Below are positions 34,810 to 44,874 of a stretch of DNA of 64,000 nucleotides, piece by piece. Position numbers and translations under genes: made by a program. The stretch is from Escarpia spicata. Lineage: Eukaryota > Annelida > Polychaeta > Sabellida > Siboglinidae. The stretch's first letter is position 1, and every line of letters begins with the position of its first letter. Under the pieces are notes generated by a model that saw only the letters and a program-made list of their open reading frames with translations, was not told where the DNA came from and did not search any database. Location of the stretch: contig OZ023210.1 in the NCBI GenBank assembly GCA_963995525.1, forward strand, positions 5,148,530 to 5,212,529, given 5' to 3'.

Positions 34810-37735
34810 GTCCATCGATAGGCACAATTCGACCATGATAGTGTAGAATTGTCCACTAATATTCGTATTGCTATGCTATTGGCATGAGGGTATACATAAA
34901 CATCACTGTGTCTGCGTTTACGCTGTTTTGCCAAGTTTATGACGCAGGGGTCGTTTTGCCGCGCCCGCGTGGTTACTGTGATTCTTAATTATGGTCTAAC
35001 GTAATATGCGCTCATTTATGTTTACGTATTATTACGTTTTAAGTTCAACACCGTCAAGGGACGAACTGATTTACCCCATAAAGGTATCTTGACATATTTG
35101 GTATTTTTTAAAAGATATAAGTATTACGTCCTACTTTAGGGGACGTTGATTGATCCCTGAAAGTTTGGCGCTCGATGTTCAAGCCGTCCAAGAGGGAATA
35201 CGTATACGCTAGGTCGATTATAGTTAGGTGATGATGTTTTAATATGTTGTTTCATGTGAAATAAAATAATTTTAATTGGCTGCTGTATATTATGGCCTAC
35301 TGAATATATTTTGTTCAAGATACACAGGTTTTATAACATATGCCTACATGTGCATATACTGTAACATAGGTTCGTTATATTCGTACGTAATCGTATTTTT
35401 TTATTCAATCGTACTTAATGAAGTTGTTCAAAATAGCAAGTTCTCGTACTCGATCATAATTGTAATTAATCCTTATTATAAGTGTCTGCATGATGTATAC
35501 TGATATTGCCCCTTATGGATATCCCAACTACAATCCCTTCCTGAAAATCTAAGTTGTTTGTTTGCATATAGTATTATATTATAATTGTGTGCGTGACTTA
35601 ATATTAACTCAATACGTGCTAGAAAATGTAAACAATGTATGGACAACGGGTTTACACTGTTACAGAAAGTGTGAAAAAATCACTCTTATAAATATCTAGC
35701 TTCGAAAGTACTTGCTCAATGAAACAATGATGGAGCCGGAAGCCAATTACCCCATTCTATACATTCAAACATTGGTGGGCGGAAATAAAATAACAAAAAA
35801 AGTCACGGAAAAACTCACATTTTTTACCAAGAAAAAGTAACAGGATATCAAGTCACAAAATAATGTTATTCAAAGGCTATCTAGTTAATACAAAGGTTGG
35901 CCTTGCCTACTTGAGCACATTAACACGCTTTTTACTTTGATTGATTTAAGAAGAAACTCACTGACAAGTGAGCGCAATAAAGTCTACAGAAACTCTGCCA
36001 GTCTATCACATTTTCACTGATTGATAAGTGAGCACAATACACGCTGTTTTTAATTTTGATGATTCAGGCGAATATCCCAGTCGACCCCACGGAGAAACTC
36101 TGCAACAGTCTTAATTGCGGTCTTCTTGTCTTCCCGACCTTTATTGCTGTCGATAACCTCCATGATGGAAGGCTAGAGGAGCTAACGCAAAGCATGGAAA
36201 TAGTGCACAGTACATGTACTTCTACCAGACGAAGCCTCTGATTCCCTCTGCATAGTATTTGTTTGTAAAGTGTCAGTGAAAGGGATTTAAACTGGATTCT
36301 GAGTGTCACTCACTAACAAGACAAGGCACCTGACTGAATCATCACCTGACTACCTGGTTTCCAGACACCGGTTTCCAGACTGCTCAATGGATGTGTGCTG
36401 ATTTTTGTTTGTTATCATAGTGCACCTGTAATTGCTAACTGGGCAGCTGTTCAACAAGGAAATGAAAGCTGGACATATGTTCACCCTATGTATGTTTTTG
36501 TACTCAAATCTAACAAAAAAACAGCAGGGATTGTAGGAAATACTTACAGAACAATTACATTTTACCATGCAACTTTTTACTTTTATGTTTAATATTATAT
36601 CAATTTATGGTTTTCTAGTGTATAGTACAGTGTAGTAATTAGCATTAATTATAATTATGCTGGTTCATATTTAAAGTGGTGTATGTTATTCTCCTTGTGA
36701 CTTTTTTCCGTAAATTTTTTCCTGTGACTTTATTTCCTACATTCCACACATTAACACTATCTTTGTGCACAAGAAGACAACTAAGTGAATTCCCTTCAGA
36801 AGTATCTGCTTAATGAAACAATGACGAAGCAGCTAGCAAGCCAATAAAACAACTGTGTCCTTTCACACATCAATCACTTATATGACAGCGACAGTGCTAG
36901 TAAAATCACTGAATAGTTGGCTTGAACAATTATGTCAGTTGTGCGTGTCATTATTATTAATGAATAATTCCCAATACAACGTTCCAATCCAAGTTCGGTC
37001 CGTGAATCTGAAAATGAATCTGTGTGTCAACGACAGCCACAAAATGTTCCTTTTTAACATTGTCGTCATCATCAAACATATCATAAACTTTCCTGAGTGA
37101 GGTTTTCTGGCAATGGTTCATCGCTCTCTGCGGCAACAGTCCTACGTATAAGTCTTCACATTTGCAATACAACTCCAAACCCGAAACACCAGAATCTGAC
37201 GCCATGTCTTCCATGTTTACAGTGGTGTCATCCCACTAGGCCCCGTGTCTGTAGCCCCCGTCCCAGTAACCCCCCGAGCTTGCAGAAATGAGTGCCAGTA
37301 GCCCCCGATGTGTGAGAATTCAGTGACAGTAGCCCCCCGCTGTCAGTATGCTGTTGGTTTAACACACACCCTTTTTCTACATATTTATAATTGTAGGAGG
37401 AGTTAATCTTTTGATGTCCCATATACTTTTCACACATCAATAGTGTGGTGTTTAAAGCTCACTGTCCTAAGAGTTAAGGTAAATCCTCTACATAAACCTT
37501 CCTTGATGTAAGCAAATTAAACCCAATTTTACTCACACATGAAAGCTAATTACCCTGATCCAGGTATATGCTATTACAGTAGAAAGTAAATTTCCGCCAC
37601 TTTTATTTTAACAAACTATTTATTGTGGATTTGTGGTGTTCTATGCCTGCACGTTCACACATTTTCAATAAGGAAAGAATGTGTTGAGCTGCTCTGCTTT
37701 AGCTGGCCCGAGTTTCATGTTGAATTTCATAATTG
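34810..37735. other. AT-rich stretch without recognised gene
   Basis: I see no supportable gene. Two partly similar segments (about 35701-35760 and 36790-36850, both containing a GAAACAATGA core) suggest transposon debris. A C-rich run around 37230-37345 repeats AGTAGCCCCC with variations. Confidence 0.4.
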
Positions 37736-37739
37736 AGTT

Positions 37740-39160
37740 CGGAATGACATATGAAACGTGGCTGCTAGCGTTGAGTTCATCGAATGTGCTAGGGGACATC
37801 ATGTTGCTGTTTTGAACAGTTATACCTATCACAAATCAAAAGCGTTGACAAATGGCATGAAGTTCACGTGTAGTAAGAGGACAAAAGTGAACCGCAAGGC
37901 GTTTCTGGTGATTAGCAATGACGGAACGGTGGTGAAAGGTGAAGATATCCATCATCACTAACCCAACCCTGGTGACGTACAAGCAAGGCAATTGAGGGAA
38001 ACACGAGGAAGCGAGACAGGGATGAAACGACTTCGGTGCGGGCGATTTACGACCAGGAAAAGGTGAAACTGCTTCACAAATTCTACTGCGACAGCATCAC
38101 CAGCTGAGACAGCATCTGCTTTGCCTCACTACCAGCATGTCAAATCTTCCATGTACCGTGAACGGAGGAAAAATGCTTCCCCAATGTAATCTACAAGGGG
38201 TGACATTGATCTGGACGACCAGTGGATAACAACTGCGCAGGGAGATCGGTTCCTGCTCTGCGAGGATGGTGATGACATCTATATCGATAAGATAATAGTA
38301 TTCGCATCCGACTCTGCTCTGCATGCTCTAGTGAAAGCTGATACACATCATAAGGATGACACGCTTGCAACAGCACCAAGGCTGTCTTACCGAATTGTCA
38401 CTCATGCGTGCGTTCGTCCTTGGAGTGATGCTACCACTTGTGTTTGGTGCCTCCCCAACAAAGAAGGGAACACCTACACTCGTTTCCTCAGCCTCGTGAA
38501 GGAAAAGTCTGCACCACCTGGATCGATTCACCATCAGTACCCAACGTATCTTGCAGGGCTTCGAAAAAGGTCTGATTAATGCCTGCCTACACGTGCTTCC
38601 CCGAGTGAATGTCAATGGATATGCTACTTTCACTATGCTGAGTGTCTGTGTAGAAGACGTCAAAGTATGGGGTTATCCGGCAGCTACAAAGAGAATGCTG
38701 ACAACAGGAATTGGTTTCGTATGTTACTAGCAATGCCATTCGATCCAGTGCCACACGTGAAAGATGCATTTGAATTTGTCAATACCATGCATAGCACCGT
38801 GTACGAGACTTCATTGAGTACTTCGACAGCACATGGATGAACGGACAGTATATATCCAATCGAAATGTGGGATTTATTTAAATATGACGGCCCTCGCACC
38901 AACAATCACGCGAGGAAGGCAGGCAAGATATATACCACTACCTTTGAGGTGGGGATGGTTGAGCTGTTCAGCCAAGAAGAGGCCTCATCATTCCTCTCCA
39001 TCCTCCAGCTAGAGTCGGGTAAGCCTGCTCCCGAGCGCAGGAAGAAGTACGTTAACCTCGACACTTGTTTGGATGAACTTGGACTAGAATGCATATTATA
39101 TGATCGGGGAATTGAGTCGTATCTCAGTGCCATTGGACACATGATGGACAGTTTGTGTTG
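37740..39160 (+). pseudogene. FLYWCH/MULE-type transposase relic
   Basis: The start reads VEFIECARGHHVAVLN, TYHKSKALTNGMKFTCSK and DGTVVKGEDIHHH, a FLYWCH zinc-finger-like module. After many stops and shifts, the end (38700-39150) gives DAFEFVNTM, IEMWDLFKYDGPRTNNH and LQLESGKPAPERRKKY, the C-terminal region found in FLYWCH-bearing Mutator-like transposases. The middle, where the DDE catalytic core should be, is too decayed to read. Inactive. Confidence 0.75.
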
Positions 39161-39333
39161 AGTCGGCACTGCTGGCACATGTAGGTGGTCGACGATTCGG
39201 TGCCGTAGAGGAGGGTGCTCAGCACACAGACCTGGTAGACTGTCATCTTGGTGTTCTCGGTGGGCATCTTGTTTTCCCATACTCTTTTGGTCAACTTGAC
39301 GATAGTGACTGCGGCTTTTGTAGTTGTTAACAT
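39124..39333 (-). pseudogene. LINE reverse transcriptase fragment
   Basis: The minus-strand frame contains LTKRVWENKMPTENTKMTVY and CVLSTLLYGTES, the conserved thumb region of a widespread metazoan LINE family. It is short and ends without the rest of the ORF. The same family recurs at 61.2-62.7 kb. Confidence 0.75.
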
Positions 39334-39660
39334 ACAAAATTAATTATCAATGCCAAATCCTTTTAGCAGAAATGGTTCGTCACCATTAAGTATTAGGTAT
39401 ACCTTATTAAAGTAATGGTTAAGTCACATATCTAGCGTTCGTGCATATGATTGAGGTTATCTGTCAGACAGGGCCAAACGTGTTCTTGAAACAAAATCAC
39501 ATTTCATGGTCGTTTTCAAGCAAAATAACTTCTTTCTAACCTATATCGGTGGCCAACTATACCAGCCAAGCCTACTGACAACAGGCATGGGGCATTTACC
39601 AGACAGGACATTAAGACTCTTATTCCTATTCCATTAGACACGACTTATCAGGTTACCAGG

Positions 39661-39666
39661 ATTGCT
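39661..39666. repeat. Left target-site duplication ATTGCT
   Basis: The same six bases follow the right end at 56235-56240. A 6-bp duplication is the hallmark of Polinton/Maverick integration. Confidence 0.95.
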
Positions 39667-39951
39667 AGTAGTAAAGGAGACCGCGCTGGCCCCCGACTCG
39701 TGCCGAGATCAAAGGAGATCAAAGGCACCGCGGGTCACAAAGATCAACAAAGGTCAAGCAAGTTGACCCGGCACGATTGAAAAATCTACTTATAAAAAAT
39801 GAAATATCTTAAGTGGGTTTGACAGCTTACTTATAAAAAACGTATGATTGATGAGTGTGGCAGGATGATTGATGAGTGTGGCGAGACAGTACGTAGCCGA
39901 GACAGACAGTACGTAGCGCCCCCTGGTGGGGCGAGATAGTACCATTTCACT
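39667..39951 (+). repeat. Polinton left terminal inverted repeat
   Basis: 285 bp. Identical to the right TIR except for three bases near the inner end (about 39918-39932). It contains internal doublets such as GATTGATGAGTGTGGC (twice) and ACAGTACGTAG (twice), possible integrase binding sites. Confidence 0.97.
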
Positions 39952-40101
39952 CCTGCCCTCCCTAGCAACGCGGCTATACACTAAAGCGGTTACCTAGCAA
40001 CGCGGCTATACACCTCCCTAGCGCCCTGACACGACACACGAGACGAGGCTATGACTGAGATGTGGTGTCACGAGATCTGGTAGCCATTAGTCGACAGTAT
40101 A
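39952..40101. promoter_or_regulatory. Left subterminal region before the NADAR gene
   Basis: It holds a direct repeat of CCTAGCAACGCGGCTATACAC about 32 bp apart, just inside the TIR. It is probably the leader or promoter of the first gene; no TATA box is evident. Confidence 0.4.
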
Positions 40102-40542
40102 ATGGAGTCTCCTATACAGTTCGGCGGTTCGGCATCGTATCTATCGAATTTCTACCCTTGTCGAGTCAAGGCGTACGGTCTAAGTTTCAAATCCGTCGAG
40201 CACGCTTATCAGTTTAGAAAAGCAATGTTTAATGAAGACACGAAAAGCGCGGTGTACATCAAAGAGGCGCGGACGGCCTATATAGCGAAACGTCGAAGTT
40301 ACAGAATCGTGAAGAAGAGAACGAGCGTCGAATGGAACGCGGTTAGAGTTGGGTGCATGAAGTCGCTGTTGACGAGTAAATTCAGAGGTTCAAAAAAGTT
40401 GAACGACCTCCTATTGGCTACCGGGGAAGTCGAATTGGTGGAGGACGTGCCGTCGGCCGAAGGCTTCTGGGGTATCGGTAAAGACGGTAAAGTAGGTCAA
40501 AATATGCTTGGTAAATTATTGATGGAGGTGCGTATAGAATAA
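40102..40542 (+). CDS. NADAR-domain (YbiA-like) protein
   Basis: 146 residues, almost exactly one NADAR domain. These enzymes are N-glycosidases; some are known to remove ADP-ribose from modified guanine in DNA, and YbiA acts on riboflavin intermediates. Visible features are LSNFYPC (14-20), SVEHAYQFRKA (31-41) with the likely catalytic Glu33, a tryptophan-bearing middle (VEWNAV), and the C-terminal FWGIGKDGKVGQNMLGKLLM block. ATG 40102 is the first in frame. The gene is the outermost on the left, 150 bp inside the TIR, and an AATAAA overlaps its stop. NADAR is not in the Polinton core set; it could counter host ADP-ribosylation or NAD-based defence, which is inference. The domain call itself is firm. 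Confidence 0.9.
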   Translation: MESPIQFGGSASYLSNFYPCRVKAYGLSFKSVEHAYQFRKAMFNEDTKSAVYIKEARTAYIAKRRSYRIVKKRTSVEWNAVRVGCMKSLLTSKFRGSKKLNDLLLATGEVELVEDVPSAEGFWGIGKDGKVGQNMLGKLLMEVRIE

Positions 40543-40587
40543 ACGAATAATAAGTCATCGTTCGTTTCGTATACGCCAGTCGTCGAT

Positions 40588-41211
40588 ATGAGCGGGACAT
40601 GGAAGCACCCTTTTACGTGTATAGTAGCCGGCCCTACGGGGTGTGGTAAGACTACTTTCGTTACTCGCCTGCTACAGTTTGCTTCTTCTATGATCGAGCC
40701 GCCTCCGGAGAAGTTTCTATGGTGTTACGGCCAATGGCAAAGCGCCTACACTTCTATGTCAGCCGATATAGAATTCGTAGACGGTTTACCGGATCCGAAG
40801 CTTCTAGACGGCAAAAAGAGGACCCTTCTAGTACTCGATGACCTTATGGAGGAAACCGATAGCCGGGTCACGACCTTGTTCACTAAAAAAAGCCATCATT
40901 GCAACGCGTCCGTCGTACAGCTTGTGCAGAATATATTTCCGAAAGGGAAAGAAAACCGTACAATCAGCTTGAACGCTCAATATATGGTGTTATTCAAGAA
41001 CCCACGCGACACTGGTCAAGTAGGTCACCTGGCGAAGCAGATGTACCCGGGTCGAGTTAAATTTATGATGGAATCCTTCGAAAACGCCACGTCAGCACCT
41101 TACGGGTATCTGCTAGTAGATCTAAAACAGGAAACAGCTGAAAATATGCGCTTGCGCACTTGTATCTTCCCCGATGATCGTCTTCAGTACGTCTACGTGA
41201 TGAGAACATAA
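40588..41211 (+). CDS. Genome-packaging ATPase (FtsK/HerA, A32-like)
   Basis: 207 residues. It is the motor that threads DNA into the capsid in Polintons and related double-jelly-roll viruses. Walker A is GPTGCGKT (15-22), Walker B is LLVLDD (80-85), followed by a SVVQLVQNIF segment that resembles the sensor strand of the family. Length is normal for the lineage. It begins 45 bp after the NADAR stop on the same strand. Confidence 0.93.
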   Translation: MSGTWKHPFTCIVAGPTGCGKTTFVTRLLQFASSMIEPPPEKFLWCYGQWQSAYTSMSADIEFVDGLPDPKLLDGKKRTLLVLDDLMEETDSRVTTLFTKKSHHCNASVVQLVQNIFPKGKENRTISLNAQYMVLFKNPRDTGQVGHLAKQMYPGRVKFMMESFENATSAPYGYLLVDLKQETAENMRLRTCIFPDDRLQYVYVMRT

Positions 41212-41249
41212 AAGAGGTGAGCGTCACGTGTGGGCCTTCACTCGTCAGG

Positions 41250-41597
41250 ATGACGCTGAAGCGTATCAAGAAGCACGTCCTCATGCTAGAGCTCTTGAAT
41301 AAACATAAACATCTTAAGGTGAGCAAGGCTATCATCAGAAACGCGGAATCTGACTTCATTTGTAGTCTGTGTGACTGCGCGTACAACATATTGAACGGGA
41401 ATGTAAAATTGACGGCGGCGCATAAAAAAACACTGATAAAATACAAGAAACATCTGCGAAGTTTAGTGAATAAAAAGACGGGTCTTAGGAAGAAACGGCA
41501 AATCTTGCAAACGGGGTCGGGCGCCTTTCTGGCGGCGCTGCTAGCGCCGTTGGCGAGCACCGTCCTGCTGCCGCTGCTCAGACAGGTGATCGGCTGA
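41250..41597 (+). CDS. Conserved Polinton protein with C-terminal hydrophobic segment
   Basis: 115 residues from the first ATG (41250). The open frame extends upstream only to a GTG. The N-terminal half is basic with a conserved block YNILNGNVKLTAAHKKTLIKY followed by GLRKKRQ, and the C-terminal third is a hydrophobic stretch (FLAALLAPLASTVLLPLL). Proteins of this build recur beside Polinton packaging genes. The function is unknown to me; a membrane-active or virion role is a guess. Its stop overlaps the next start (TGATG at 41595-41599). Confidence 0.75.
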   Translation: MTLKRIKKHVLMLELLNKHKHLKVSKAIIRNAESDFICSLCDCAYNILNGNVKLTAAHKKTLIKYKKHLRSLVNKKTGLRKKRQILQTGSGAFLAALLAPLASTVLLPLLRQVIG

Positions 41598-42316
41598 TGC
41601 AGTACGCTAAAAAGATGGCATTGGTAGACCCGCGGTTGGTGGAGAGCCTCCTGCCGTTGATCGACCAGCCGCCGAGCACGATCCGTTCGCGTACGATGAG
41701 CAGCCTGGACAGCGACATGAAGGACGTGCTAGATCGATCGGAATTATCCGAACGAGCGAAGGTGGCGTCGTATAATCGACTGTTGAGTCGCTACAATTCG
41801 AGCGAGGCGATTCGAGCGGCGCAGCCGGTACGCGTGTCCGTGGTGCCGACCGAGGGACCGCCTCCTCAACCGACGGGTGGCCAGGCACCGCTGCAGGGTA
41901 TAGAGCGCGAGATCGTGGAAAGCGTACCGAAAACGTTGAGAGGGAAAGCCCTCCTCCTGATCGAGAAAATGAAGACCGACCCGTTGTGTCGATGGAACGA
42001 TCGCGGCGAGTTCGTGTACGCCGGTCGCCCTATCGCGGGGAGTAACATGGTCGACCTCGTGAACGATCTTATGCGGACGAGGAAGAAGGGGGTGCCGCCG
42101 GTCGGCTGGGAAGCGTTCGGGGATGGTATGAGACGACTGAACGTGCCCATGGAACTCGTCGGTAACCCCCGGCATCGAGCGTACATACAGCAGCAGCAGC
42201 AGCCGAAACGATCGAAGAAGGAGGAGGAGGCGGAGGAGACCCCCGGTAGGGGCCGGTATCATCGTCGTCGACGTACCTGGGATCTACCGGCCAAGTGGGA
42301 GGAGGAGTCATATTAA
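41597..42316 (+). CDS. Conserved Polinton protein, function unknown
   Basis: 239 residues. A helical N-terminal half and a proline/glutamine linker are followed by a conserved C-terminal module: SVPKTLRGKALLLIEKM, FVYAGRPIAGSNMVDLVND, then VGWEAFGDGM and ELVGN. The tail is a glutamine run then a basic/acidic stretch. I recognise the C-terminal module as recurring in Polintons, but I do not know its function. It overlaps the previous gene by 1 bp. Confidence 0.75.
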   Translation: MQYAKKMALVDPRLVESLLPLIDQPPSTIRSRTMSSLDSDMKDVLDRSELSERAKVASYNRLLSRYNSSEAIRAAQPVRVSVVPTEGPPPQPTGGQAPLQGIEREIVESVPKTLRGKALLLIEKMKTDPLCRWNDRGEFVYAGRPIAGSNMVDLVNDLMRTRKKGVPPVGWEAFGDGMRRLNVPMELVGNPRHRAYIQQQQQPKRSKKEEEAEETPGRGRYHRRRRTWDLPAKWEEESY

Positions 42317-42353
42317 AGAGCTTGAAACGTCGACGTCCGACCCATTCACCACA

Positions 42354-42533
42354 ATGGACCTACGAAGGACGGTAGTCGGCGTCGTCGTCTTCGTCATCGG
42401 CGCGGCGGCCTTGGTGTATATATTATTCGTCGTAAACCGATCGTCGTCGTGGTCATGGTGTCCCGGCGGCCTCGTGGTGATGGCACGCAACGAAAGCGGC
42501 GTGCTCGACAACGAGACGACGACACCCGCCTGA
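42354..42533 (+). CDS. Small single-pass membrane protein
   Basis: 59 residues from ATG 42354. The N terminus is MDLRRTV, followed by a clear membrane helix (VVGVVVFVIGAAALVYILFV) and a short polar tail. Its last 79 bases overlap the start of the integrase gene in another frame. Small membrane proteins are common at such positions in Polintons, but its short length leaves some doubt. Confidence 0.55.
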   Translation: MDLRRTVVGVVVFVIGAAALVYILFVVNRSSSWSWCPGGLVVMARNESGVLDNETTTPA

Positions 42534-43588
42534 AGCGCGCCTATTTCAACCCGAAACAGGCGGGGAGTTACGGCGGTGTCGACGCCTTGCATCGGGCGGT
42601 GGCGTCGACGGTAGGCAAACCGGCCGTGAAGCAGTGGCTAGCGGCACAGGATGCTTACACGCTACACAAACCGGTGAAACGACGTTTCAAGCGACGTTGC
42701 GTTATCGTAGGAGGTCGACACCAGCAGTGGCAAGCCGATCTCGTCGACGTCGCTAAACTGAAAAAGCACAACGACGGTGTAACGTTCCTATTGACGGTCA
42801 TCGACGTCTTCTCGAAGGTGGCGTGGTGCGTCCCGTTGAAGAGTAAAGCCGGTCCGGCGCTCGTTACGGCCTTCGAGCACCTGCTACAACGGCGGCGTGT
42901 GCCGAACGCGCTGCAGACCGATAAGGGGACGGAGTTTCTCAACAGACCCCTTCAGAAACTTTTGAAGGACTACGGCATCCACCATTTCGTAACGCATAAC
43001 GAGGAAACTAAAGCGAGTGTCGTCGAACGTTTCAACCGAACCTTAAAGACGCGTATGTGGAGGTACTTTACGAAGTATCAGACACTGCGCTACGTAGAGG
43101 CGTTACAGAACTTTGTGCGATCGTACAACAACACCTATCACCGAAGCATCGGTAGGACGCCGGCGAGCGTCAACGCCGCGAATCAGGAGAGCGTGTGGCA
43201 ACGGTTGTACGGCGATCGAGGTCGAGGAGGCAGTAAGCCGAAACTACGAGAGGGAGACCGCGTACGCGTCAGTAAGGCGAAGGCCCCTTTCAAGAAAGGG
43301 TACATGCCTAACTGGTGCGAGGAGCTCTTCACCATCGTAGAAACGCACCCGTCCGACCCGCCCGTTTACCGCCTGAAAGACGACGCCGGGACGGTGCTCG
43401 ACGGCACCTTCTACGAGCCGGAGCTGCAACGAGTAGTCGTTCCGAAGGATAAACTGTATCGTGTGGAGGTCGTTCTACAACGGCGTCGTCGTCGGGGTGT
43501 TGAGGAGGCGCTCGTTAAATGGAGCGGCTATCCAGCCTCCTTCAACAGCTGGATCGCCGCCAAGACCCTCGTCGACTATAAAGGGTAG
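42455..43588 (+). CDS. Retroviral-type integrase with chromodomain
   Basis: 377 residues from the first ATG (42455). The upstream GTG at 42449 is less likely to be the start. The rve core has the catalytic triad Asp95 (QWQADLVDV), Asp156 (LQTDKGTEF) and Glu191 (ASVVERFNR), 35 apart. The C terminus has a chromodomain-like segment (ALVKWSGYPASFNSWI), which in this class can steer integration to chromatin marks. The enzyme joins the element's ends to target DNA and makes the 6-bp duplication. All three acidic residues are present, so it looks functional. Confidence 0.95.
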   Translation: MVSRRPRGDGTQRKRRARQRDDDTRLKRAYFNPKQAGSYGGVDALHRAVASTVGKPAVKQWLAAQDAYTLHKPVKRRFKRRCVIVGGRHQQWQADLVDVAKLKKHNDGVTFLLTVIDVFSKVAWCVPLKSKAGPALVTAFEHLLQRRRVPNALQTDKGTEFLNRPLQKLLKDYGIHHFVTHNEETKASVVERFNRTLKTRMWRYFTKYQTLRYVEALQNFVRSYNNTYHRSIGRTPASVNAANQESVWQRLYGDRGRGGSKPKLREGDRVRVSKAKAPFKKGYMPNWCEELFTIVETHPSDPPVYRLKDDAGTVLDGTFYEPELQRVVVPKDKLYRVEVVLQRRRRRGVEEALVKWSGYPASFNSWIAAKTLVDYKG

Positions 43589-43716
43589 GGTACCGTAACA
43601 TCGGCCGGTAGTTGTTATGTGGACACGACGCTCGATGTGCTGGCGCTTACTACGTGACGTTGCCGCCGACGACTACCCTACAGCGTGCAGCGTTAACCGA
43701 CGGTGGTGGTGCTACT

Positions 43717-44034
43717 ATGCCCGACGACGCGGTTACGGCTGGTCAAGCCGACTGCGAGCGCGACGTGCTCGCGGACTACGTCGACGCTACCGAGTCTACG
43801 ACCCACTCCGACCGCGAACACGTTCCATGGCATTTCTGCGGGAACGAATGTCCTAAAGCCGAGATCATCTTCCTGTGTCAGATCGTCGTCCTGTACACGG
43901 TTATCGTCGTCAGTATATACAATCTAACGCGGGGTCAGGGCGACTCCAACCTGTGGACGGCCCTGTTGAGTAGCTGTCTCGGTTACCTACTCCCGAGTCC
44001 GTCTATGAAGCGGAGAGGGGATGGCGGCGACTAA
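43717..44034 (+). CDS. Conserved small membrane protein
   Basis: 105 residues from ATG 43717. The frame is open further upstream but has no earlier ATG. A polar N terminus leads to CPKAEIIFLCQIVVLYTVIV (membrane helix), then SIYNLTRGQGDSNLWTALLS and CLGYLLPSPS. The block after the helix (NLWTALLSSCLGYLLP) recurs in Polinton/adintovirus small membrane proteins. It overlaps the minor capsid start by 14 bp. Confidence 0.75.
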   Translation: MPDDAVTAGQADCERDVLADYVDATESTTHSDREHVPWHFCGNECPKAEIIFLCQIVVLYTVIVVSIYNLTRGQGDSNLWTALLSSCLGYLLPSPSMKRRGDGGD

Positions 44035-44857
44035 CTTTTACCTAACCCTACCGAGCAACGCGTCTACGAAGGCGCACCCCGAAAACACGTTGACTCACTA
44101 CACTACGAAACTACCGCGACGCATCGACCTATCGGGAGAGTGGGAATGCGGTCTGGTGACGCTACAGTATCCGCATACGTGGTACAACGTGAGAAAGAAG
44201 GACGCGTACTTCTACCTGTCTTGTGTGACGGGCGATTACGGAATGTACCGCTCCGCCGACGGTCTTTTGATTTACCGGCAATGCACCATCCCGCACGGAT
44301 TTTACAATAGCGCTTACGAGTTGAGGGATAAAATCAACGAGGCGCTGTTGAAACTGACTACCGACCTCGTCAAGGTCCGACTGGAGTACTGCCCCGTCTC
44401 CCACCGGATGACGTTGCGTCTATCACCGGGTGTCGAATTTAATATACCCCATTGGAGCCGTCTGAGGGCCGTACTGGGCTTCGAATCGGGCGTCCTCACG
44501 AGCCCTCTCGTCAATGACGATACCACCCCCGTCGCGTATACCTACGAGCACGAGGGTCGGCATACGGTGGATATGAACGGGGGAGTCGACACCTTGTACG
44601 TATATACGGACCTCGTGGAACCGCGCATCGTCGGTGATGTATTCGCCCCGCTCCTTCGATCCGTACCCATCTACGGGGTGAACGGGGGGATTATTTCGGA
44701 GGTCTTCGACCGCGTCCAATACGTACCGCTCCTGCGGCGAGAATTCGACTCGGTCGAGATAGATATAAGAGACGACATCGGTCAACCCATACCATTCGAG
44801 CAGGGGAAACTCGTGGCGACGCTTCACATCAGACGCTGTAAATCTAAACTGTTTTGA
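44021..44857 (+). CDS. Minor capsid (penton-type) protein
   Basis: 278 residues. It sits two genes upstream of the major capsid gene, as in other Polintons, and begins ATNFYLTLPSNAS, a typical start of the single-jelly-roll penton protein. The body is beta-rich (WECGLVTLQYPHTWYN, LSPGVEFNIP) and the C terminus ends LVATLHIRRC. It would form the pentameric vertices of the icosahedral shell. Confidence 0.88.
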   Translation: MAATNFYLTLPSNASTKAHPENTLTHYTTKLPRRIDLSGEWECGLVTLQYPHTWYNVRKKDAYFYLSCVTGDYGMYRSADGLLIYRQCTIPHGFYNSAYELRDKINEALLKLTTDLVKVRLEYCPVSHRMTLRLSPGVEFNIPHWSRLRAVLGFESGVLTSPLVNDDTTPVAYTYEHEGRHTVDMNGGVDTLYVYTDLVEPRIVGDVFAPLLRSVPIYGVNGGIISEVFDRVQYVPLLRREFDSVEIDIRDDIGQPIPFEQGKLVATLHIRRCKSKLF

Positions 44858-44874
44858 AACGGCGGAGGAGGAAA

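Noticed and set aside
41607..42311. Several antisense frames opposite the 41597 gene
   Set aside because: Arg/Ser/Pro-rich shadow translations without domains.
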